A stretch of DNA of 57,854 bases from Verrucomicrobiia bacterium (GTDB lineage: Bacteria > Verrucomicrobiota > Verrucomicrobiia > Limisphaerales > DSYF01): positions 1-57,854 of the forward strand of contig DASTWL010000058.1 in NCBI GenBank assembly GCA_035765895.1, written 5' to 3'. The position numbers and the translations under genes were made by a program. The notes under the pieces are model-generated. The model saw nothing but the letters and a program-made list of their open reading frames with translations, had not been told where the DNA came from and made no database searches. Shown here one piece after another: positions 53,084 to 57,854 of this stretch. The first letter of the stretch is position 1; every line of letters begins with the position of its first letter.

Positions 53084-53992
53084 ATGGCCTTTCTTGAATT
53101 AAAAAGTGTTTCCAAAGGCTACGGTCTTGGTGCCAAACGCGCCGAGGTGCTGCACGGGATCAACCTCAGCATCGCCGAGGGCGAATTCGTGGCCATCGTT
53201 GGCTATTCGGGCGCGGGCAAGACCACGCTGATGTCGCTCATCGCCGGGTTGCAACGCCCGGATACCGGGACGGTCACATTGCGTGAGGAGGAAGTGAAAG
53301 AGCCATCGCCGGACCGCGCCATCGTGTTCCAGAACTACTCGCTGCTCCCGTGGTTGAGCGTCTATGAAAACGTCGCGCTGGCCGTGGATGAAGTTTTCCC
53401 ATCCTGGCCCAGAGAAAAACGCCAGGAACACATCTTGAAATATATTGCGATGGTCAATCTGACGCCGGCCCGCGACAAGAAGCCGCGCGAACTTTCCGGC
53501 GGCATGAGACAACGCGTTTCCGTCGCCCGCGCGCTGGCCATGAATCCCCGCATCCTCCTGCTCGATGAACCGCTCTCCGCGCTCGACGCGCTGACCCGCG
53601 CCACGTTGCAGGACGAAATCGAGCGCATCTGGGAATCGGATCGCAAGACCGTTGTGCTCATCACTAACGACGTTGACGAGGGTATTTTGCTGGCCGACCG
53701 CATCATCCCCCTGAGCGCCGGCCCGCGCGCCACGCTTGGCCCGGAAGTGAAGGTGGACATCGAACGCCCGCGCAACCGCAAGAAGCTGAACCACGATCCG
53801 CGCTTCAAGGAAATCCGCAAGGAAGTCATCAGTTATCTGCTCGGCGCCGGCGGCCATCAAAAGCCCCAGCTCACGCGCAAGCTCGTCCTGCCGGAAGTCG
53901 AACCGGAAGACTTGAACCTGCCGCGCTCAATGATGGGAGGCCGCGCCCGCCGCAAGGGCGAGGAGAAATCCGAAACCGTGGAGGTGTCATGA
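53084..53992 (+). CDS. nrtC: Nitrate ABC transporter ATP-binding protein (NrtC-like)
   Basis: A 302-residue ABC ATPase: Walker [11 protein letters not shown]-loop [11 protein letters not shown], signature [15 protein letters not shown], Walker [15 protein letters not shown] and the H-loop replaced by NDVDEGI (Asn-Asp instead of His). The C-terminal ~60 residues ([17 protein letters not shown]...) are extra, but the large NrtA-like sensor domain of cyanobacterial NrtC is absent. The next gene starts within its last codons (ATGA). It pairs with the second ATPase as a heterodimer, probably. Confidence 0.9.
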   Translation: MAFLELKSVSKGYGLGAKRAEVLHGINLSIAEGEFVAIVGYSGAGKTTLMSLIAGLQRPDTGTVTLREEEVKEPSPDRAIVFQNYSLLPWLSVYENVALAVDEVFPSWPREKRQEHILKYIAMVNLTPARDKKPRELSGGMRQRVSVARALAMNPRILLLDEPLSALDALTRATLQDEIERIWESDRKTVVLITNDVDEGILLADRIIPLSAGPRATLGPEVKVDIERPRNRKKLNHDPRFKEIRKEVISYLLGAGGHQKPQLTRKLVLPEVEPEDLNLPRSMMGGRARRKGEEKSETVEVS

Positions 53993-54792
53993 GCGATTAC
54001 GTCGAGCTTTCCAACCTGTCGAAGATCTACCAGACGCCCAAAGGCCCGGCGATCATCGTCAAGGATTTCAACCTGCGCATCAAGAAGGGCGAATTTGTCA
54101 CGCTCATCGGCCATTCCGGCTGCGGCAAGAGCACGGTGCTTTCGATGCTCGCCGGGCTGAACGACATTTCCGACGGCGGCATCATTTTGGCCGGGCGCGA
54201 ACTTTCCGGTCCCGGCCCGGATCGCGGCATCGTTTTCCAGTCACCGTGTTTGCTGCCGTGGATGACGGCGTTTCAAAACGTCATGCTCGGCGTGGACCAG
54301 GTGTTTTTCACCGCCAGCCGCGCGGAACGCCGCGAAATCGCGGAATACTATCTCACCGTCGTCGGCCTCGGCGAATCCATGCACAAGCGCACGAAGGAAT
54401 TGAGCCAGGGCATGCGCCAGCGCGTCGGCATCGCCCGCGCCTTTGCACTCAAGCCCAAGATGCTCCTGCTCGACGAGCCATTCGGCATGTTGGACGCGCT
54501 CACGCGCATCGAGCTGCAACAGGTGCTTCTCGAAGTCTGGGGCCGCACCCAGCTCACCGCGCTCATGGTCACGCATGACGTGGACGAGGCGATCTTTCTT
54601 TCCGACCGCGTGGTGATGATGACCAACGGTCCGGCGGCAGAGGTGGGCGAGATCATGGACGTGCCCTTTCGGCGGCCACGCGACCGGGCGGCATTGTTGG
54701 AGGACCGCGAATATTACCGGTGTCGCGAGCGCTTGATCACATTTCTGGAGGACCGGGCCCATCACCGGTCCAACTTGGGCAGGGCGGCCTGA
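53989..54792 (+). CDS. nrtD: Nitrate ABC transporter ATP-binding protein (NrtD-like)
   Basis: A 267-residue ABC ATPase: Walker [11 protein letters not shown]-loop [11 protein letters not shown], signature [15 protein letters not shown], Walker [16 protein letters not shown] and an intact H-loop His in [13 protein letters not shown]. It differs from the upstream ATPase mainly in having that His. The ATG at 53989 overlaps the preceding stop, so the two ATPases are translated together. It is the last gene before a 206-bp gap with a candidate promoter for the porin. Confidence 0.92.
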   Translation: MSDYVELSNLSKIYQTPKGPAIIVKDFNLRIKKGEFVTLIGHSGCGKSTVLSMLAGLNDISDGGIILAGRELSGPGPDRGIVFQSPCLLPWMTAFQNVMLGVDQVFFTASRAERREIAEYYLTVVGLGESMHKRTKELSQGMRQRVGIARAFALKPKMLLLDEPFGMLDALTRIELQQVLLEVWGRTQLTALMVTHDVDEAIFLSDRVVMMTNGPAAEVGEIMDVPFRRPRDRAALLEDREYYRCRERLITFLEDRAHHRSNLGRAA

Positions 54793-54945
54793 CGCAACGC
54801 CATGACTTTTCCCAAGGCAACCGGTTTGGTGAGCCGTGGCGCGACGGTGGTCGTTCGTTTGGGGCGGTGCGGAATGAGGTTGCCCAAGTGCTTTTTGGAA
54901 CACGATGCTGAAGCCGGCCCGCGACGTCCCCGTCACTCGATGAAG

Positions 54946-54974
54946 TTTCCACCCAACATCAAACCTGTTACAAT
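54946..54974 (+). promoter_or_regulatory. Candidate sigma-70-type promoter of the porin gene
   Basis: TACAAT (54969-54974) is a good -10 box; the -35 position 17 bases upstream reads TTTCCA (54946-54951), a weak match. It lies about 25 bases before the porin ATG. The remainder of the 206-bp gap shows no gene. Confidence 0.4.
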
Positions 54975-54998
54975 CGGAACATTCCTACCCTATCACGC

Positions 54999-56369
54999 AT
55001 GAAAAAACATCACCTGCCTTGCAATCCTTATATCACCGGGAGCGCGTTTGTGCTGGCCGCGGCGGCGGCGGTCTTTGGCCAGGACAAACCGGCGCCGGCC
55101 ACGCCGCCGGTCACCAACGCTCCGGCGCTGACGGCCACCAACACGCCGGCCGAGCCCGGTGCACTGGACAAATTCTTCAACGGCACCATTCCCGCGGCGT
55201 TCGCCAAGGGGAAATTCAACCTCAACGTCCGCGCCCGCTATGAGTTCGTGAACCAGGACGGTTACACGGATGATTCGCACGCCGCGACGATCCGCACGCG
55301 CTTCGGCTTTACCACCGCGCCCACGTATGGGTTTCAAGGCATGATCGAAGGCGAGAATGTGGCCGCGATCGGGCCGGAGGGAAATTACAACGCGGCCGGC
55401 TCGAACGGCAAAGGCTACAAGCCGCCGGTGGCGGACCCGCCCACGACGGAATTGAACCAGGCCTGGCTGAGCTACAACTACACAAATCTGTTTGCCATCA
55501 AGGCCGGCCGTCAGCAGCTCGTGCTCGACAACACGCGGTTCGTCGGCGATGTCGGCTGGCGCCAGAACATGCAGACGTTTGATGCCGTGGGCGCGACGTT
55601 CAAGCCGGTCAAGGACTTCAGCCTCTATTACGGCTATCTCTGGGAGGTGAACCGTGTCTTTGGCGACGTGGCCGGTCTGCCGGCCGGCTTCACCGACTTC
55701 AGTTCCAAGTCGCACCTGATCAACGCGTCCTACACTGCCTGCGGATACGCCAAAGTGGTTGGCTATGCCTATCTGCTCGATCTGCAAAATGCCGCGGGCC
55801 CGAACAACTCGTGCGCAACTTACGGGGGTTATGTCACCGGTGCCGCGCCGCTCAGCGACCAGTTTAAGCTCAACTATCGCGGCGAGGTGGCCTGGCAATC
55901 GGACTACGCCGACAGCACACAGAACTACGACGCGCTGTATTACGACCTCGAACTGGGCGCGACCGTGAAGCCCTTCGCGTTCGGCGCGGGATACGAAGTG
56001 CTCGGCAGCGACAACAACGTCGGCTTCAAGACGCCGCTGGCCACGCTCCACGCGTTCAACGGCTGGGCAGACGCGTTCCTCACGACGCCCAACGCCGGCC
56101 TGCGCGACCTCTACGCCTACGGCCAGGTCACGCTGCCGGCCGAGATGCCGCTGCGTGTGGCGTATCACAAGTTCGACGCGGACAGTGGCAGCGGCGACTT
56201 CGGACAGGAGGTTGACGCGGTGATCTCGAAGAAGTTCGGCAAGCACTGGAACGCCCTGCTCAAATACGCGTATTACATGGGCGAAGACGCCGCCGCAGGG
56301 AGCACCATTCCCGTCGCCGCCAACGTGGACGCCCAAAAGTTCTGGGCCCAGGTCGAATTCAACTTCTAA
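54999..56369 (+). CDS. Outer-membrane beta-barrel porin, alginate-export-like
   Basis: A 456-residue outer-membrane protein with a cleaved N-terminus (MKKHHLPCNPYITGSAFVLAAAAAVFG), then a Pro/Thr/Ala-rich stretch. About 16 amphipathic strands typical of the AlgE-like/porin fold follow (NVRARYEFVNQDGYTDDSHAATIRTRFGF, AWLSYNYTNLFAIKAGRQQLVLDN), and the C-terminal strand ends in Phe (VEFNF). Co-location after the nrt genes suggests that it lets nitrate cross the outer membrane; the sequence itself does not prove the solute. A hairpin follows its stop. Confidence 0.82.
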   Translation: MKKHHLPCNPYITGSAFVLAAAAAVFGQDKPAPATPPVTNAPALTATNTPAEPGALDKFFNGTIPAAFAKGKFNLNVRARYEFVNQDGYTDDSHAATIRTRFGFTTAPTYGFQGMIEGENVAAIGPEGNYNAAGSNGKGYKPPVADPPTTELNQAWLSYNYTNLFAIKAGRQQLVLDNTRFVGDVGWRQNMQTFDAVGATFKPVKDFSLYYGYLWEVNRVFGDVAGLPAGFTDFSSKSHLINASYTACGYAKVVGYAYLLDLQNAAGPNNSCATYGGYVTGAAPLSDQFKLNYRGEVAWQSDYADSTQNYDALYYDLELGATVKPFAFGAGYEVLGSDNNVGFKTPLATLHAFNGWADAFLTTPNAGLRDLYAYGQVTLPAEMPLRVAYHKFDADSGSGDFGQEVDAVISKKFGKHWNALLKYAYYMGEDAAAGSTIPVAANVDAQKFWAQVEFNF

Positions 56370-56681
56370 ACGACCGGTAAAGTTCCTCCGTGTTGTTTAT
56401 CAGGCGCACCGGTTCCCCGCGGGCCGGTGCGCTCTTTCGTTTGAACGAACCGCAACAGGTTGGGCAAAAAACAACACGCTGATTCGCGAGCGCTTTAGAA
56501 AAGGTGTCATTTCCGCCGAACCATGGGCCCCATCGCCTGCCACGTTTAGCCGCCCGATGGCGGGCCTTCGCCGCGGCTTGGTGCGACGCATCAATGGCAT
56601 TCATGGAGTGGGCGAAAACAATTCAATCCATTCACAGTGGGTTGACCGCGTCGTGGCATCGTGGCTGCACCATGCCCGCTC
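56370..56681. other. Intergenic stretch without a convincing gene
   Basis: Between the porin and the Fe-S/anchor gene are 312 bases. They hold a terminator-like hairpin at 56404-56432 and no further open frame that looks coding. A weak promoter could lie here, but none is clear. Confidence 0.6.
56404..56432 (+). terminator. Terminator-like hairpin after the porin gene
   Basis: GCGCACCGG (56404-56412) pairs with CCGGTGCGC (56424-56432), followed by TCTTTCGTTT. Nine perfect pairs, with a moderately T-rich tail. Confidence 0.65.
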
Positions 56682-57854
56682 GTGGATGCCAGTGCATCAT
56701 GGCGATTGGAGGCCGGTGGCTCCGGCGACGGCTTGACGCTGATTGACGACCTGCTCGGTGAGCAGCGGACGTTGACAGCGGTCGAGCGGTTTGCGCGCGC
56801 CCATGACCGGCGTGAGCTGCCCGCGCTGGAAAGACACTACCGCCGCCTGTTGCCGGCCAGTGCGCCCGGGCCGGGCCAGCAATACGCCTTCGAAGTGGAC
56901 CTCGACAAATGCAGCGGCTGCAAGGCGTGTGTCACCGCCTGCCATTCGCTGAACGGACTCGATGAAAGCGAGACCTGGCGTTCGGTTGGGCTGCTGGTCA
57001 ATGATCCGGCGCCGCGTCCGGCAAGCCGCCTCTCCTATCAACAACACGTCACCACGGCCTGTCACCATTGCGTGGACCCCGGCTGCCTCAACGGCTGCCC
57101 GGTGCTGGCCTACGATAAGGACCCACTCACGGGCATCGTGCGGCATCTCGATGATCAATGCATCGGCTGCCAATACTGCGTCCTCAAGTGCCCCTACGAG
57201 GTCCCGCGCTACTCGAAGGAGCGCGGCATCGTCCGCAAGTGCGACCTGTGCGCCAACCGCCTGGCCGTCGGCGAGGCCCCTGCATGCGTTCAGGCCTGCC
57301 CGCACGAAGCCATCAAAATCACCGTCGTGGACCAGGCCAAGGTGCGCGGCAAATATCGTGCGTTGCCAACGCTTAATTTGGAAAAGGAGAAGCGGGGAAG
57401 GGGAGGGAAGGAAAAATCTCCCGGTGGCTTGTTCCCCTTTTCACCTCCACCTCTTTTTCCCGCTGCAAACACCTTTCTGCCCGTGACGCCCAACCCGGCG
57501 ATCACATTGCCCACGACACGCTTTGTTTCGGCCAAGCCGCTGCCGGAAATCCTGTTCGCAGGCGATGACGCCTTCGTGCGACCGGCGGAGTCGCATCTGC
57601 CACTGGTTTTTCTCCTCGTGTTCTCGCAGTTCGCCGTCGGGGCGAGCGTCGCGGCGCTGGTTATGAACTCGGCTGCGTGGTTGCTGGTGGTGGCGGCGGT
57701 GACCGGCGCCTTTGCGTTGGGCGTGGGCACGCTGCATCTCGGCCAGCCCATGAAGGCCTGGCGTGCGTTCCTCGGGTGGCGGACGTCCTGGTTCAGCCGC
57801 GAAGTCATTGTCTTTGGTGTTTACGTGCTCCTGGCGGCGATGACCGCCGCCTGC
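56682..57854 (+). CDS. Fused four-cluster ferredoxin (DmsB-like) and DmsC-like membrane anchor, 3' end cut by window
   Basis: A 391-codon partial protein joining an electron-transfer and a membrane-anchor subunit. After ~65 N-terminal residues come four Cys clusters: CSGCKACVTAC, CHHCVDPGCLNGCP, CIGCQYCVLKCP and CDLCANRLAVGEAPACVQACP, i.e. four 4Fe-4S sites as in DmsB/NrfC. A linker of ~45 residues, unusually Lys/Gly- then Pro/Phe-rich, precedes the start of a DmsC-type hydrophobic domain (LPLVFLLVFSQFAVGASVAAL, then GTLHLGQPMKAWRAFLGWRTSWFS). It would pass electrons from quinol to a molybdoenzyme, here perhaps the nitrate reductase. The start is not certain: GTG 56682, TTG 56706 or TTG 56733 are in frame after a TGA at 56643. 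Confidence 0.85.
   Translation, partial: MDASASWRLEAGGSGDGLTLIDDLLGEQRTLTAVERFARAHDRRELPALERHYRRLLPASAPGPGQQYAFEVDLDKCSGCKACVTACHSLNGLDESETWRSVGLLVNDPAPRPASRLSYQQHVTTACHHCVDPGCLNGCPVLAYDKDPLTGIVRHLDDQCIGCQYCVLKCPYEVPRYSKERGIVRKCDLCANRLAVGEAPACVQACPHEAIKITVVDQAKVRGKYRALPTLNLEKEKRGRGGKEKSPGGLFPFSPPPLFPAANTFLPVTPNPAITLPTTRFVSAKPLPEILFAGDDAFVRPAESHLPLVFLLVFSQFAVGASVAALVMNSAAWLLVVAAVTGAFALGVGTLHLGQPMKAWRAFLGWRTSWFSREVIVFGVYVLLAAMTAAC
57381..57466. repeat. Purine/pyrimidine-asymmetric insert in the Fe-S/DmsC linker
   Basis: A 36-base nearly all-purine run (57381-57416, AAGG/GGGA blocks) is followed by a mostly pyrimidine run (57429-57463, CCCCTTTTC, CTCTTTTTCCCGC). The two halves are partly complementary, so they could fold. 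It encodes the KEKRGRGGKEK...PFSPPPLFP linker and is probably an in-frame insertion like those in GWD and GalU. Confidence 0.5.

Overview
The window is a high-GC, gene-dense stretch of bacterial chromosome. Several features point to the phylum Verrucomicrobiota (a Pedosphaera/Limisphaera-like lineage). These are three type IV pseudopilin-like secreted proteins (one with the classic [16 protein letters not shown] leader and a small C-terminal core), a PUR-family nucleic-acid-binding protein, fused molybdoenzyme Fe-S/anchor subunits, small secreted helical proteins behind an ECF sigma factor, and families of palindromic repeats that lie between and inside genes. The assignment is an inference from gene content; no rRNA or tRNA gene is visible.

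Layout. 1-9.3 kb holds housekeeping and lipid genes: a truncated GspF/PilC gene, an alpha/beta hydrolase, a membrane metal-dependent hydrolase-like protein, an RlmI-like methyltransferase, a LysE-type exporter, the psd-pssA phosphatidylethanolamine operon, ptsI, and a PfkB sugar kinase. 9.4-22.9 kb is an alpha-glucan (glycogen) island. On the minus strand are glgA, glgB and a GH57 enzyme, interrupted by an FRG-domain gene and a RAYT transposase with four REP hairpins. Divergent from glgA are a plant-type alpha-glucan water dikinase (GWD), a TIM-barrel isomerase-like protein and a GH13 enzyme. Together they would build, branch, phosphorylate and remodel a storage glucan.

23-31 kb holds ygiQ, larC-larB (nickel-pincer cofactor), galU, a mosaic of repeats with partial galU-start copies and a toxin-antitoxin pair whose toxin is frameshifted, and an arabinokinase/galactokinase-like GHMP kinase. 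31-42.9 kb is mostly housekeeping: DUF2127, glyS, two tandem degenerate pseudopilins, an ECF sigma/anti-sigma-like/helical secreted protein operon, nadD-rsfS, a PUR protein, an NtrC-type regulator and cca. 43-47.4 kb holds a GH28 pectinase-like enzyme, a secreted PKD protein, a pseudopilin and a TIM-barrel isomerase-like protein. 47.5-48.5 kb has rpsU and efp.

48.5-57.9 kb is a nitrate-assimilation-like cluster. A LysR regulator is divergent from a NasS-like soluble sensor, followed by NrtA-B-C-D transporter genes, an outer-membrane porin and a fused 4Fe-4S/DmsC membrane-anchor protein cut by the window end. A palindromic operator and a candidate sigma-54 promoter lie in the divergent region.

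The two most unusual themes are a plant-like GWD embedded in a bacterial glycogen locus, and palindromic repeats inserted in frame in GWD (twice), GalU and probably the Fe-S/DmsC fusion, next to a RAYT gene that could be the kind of enzyme that spreads such repeats.
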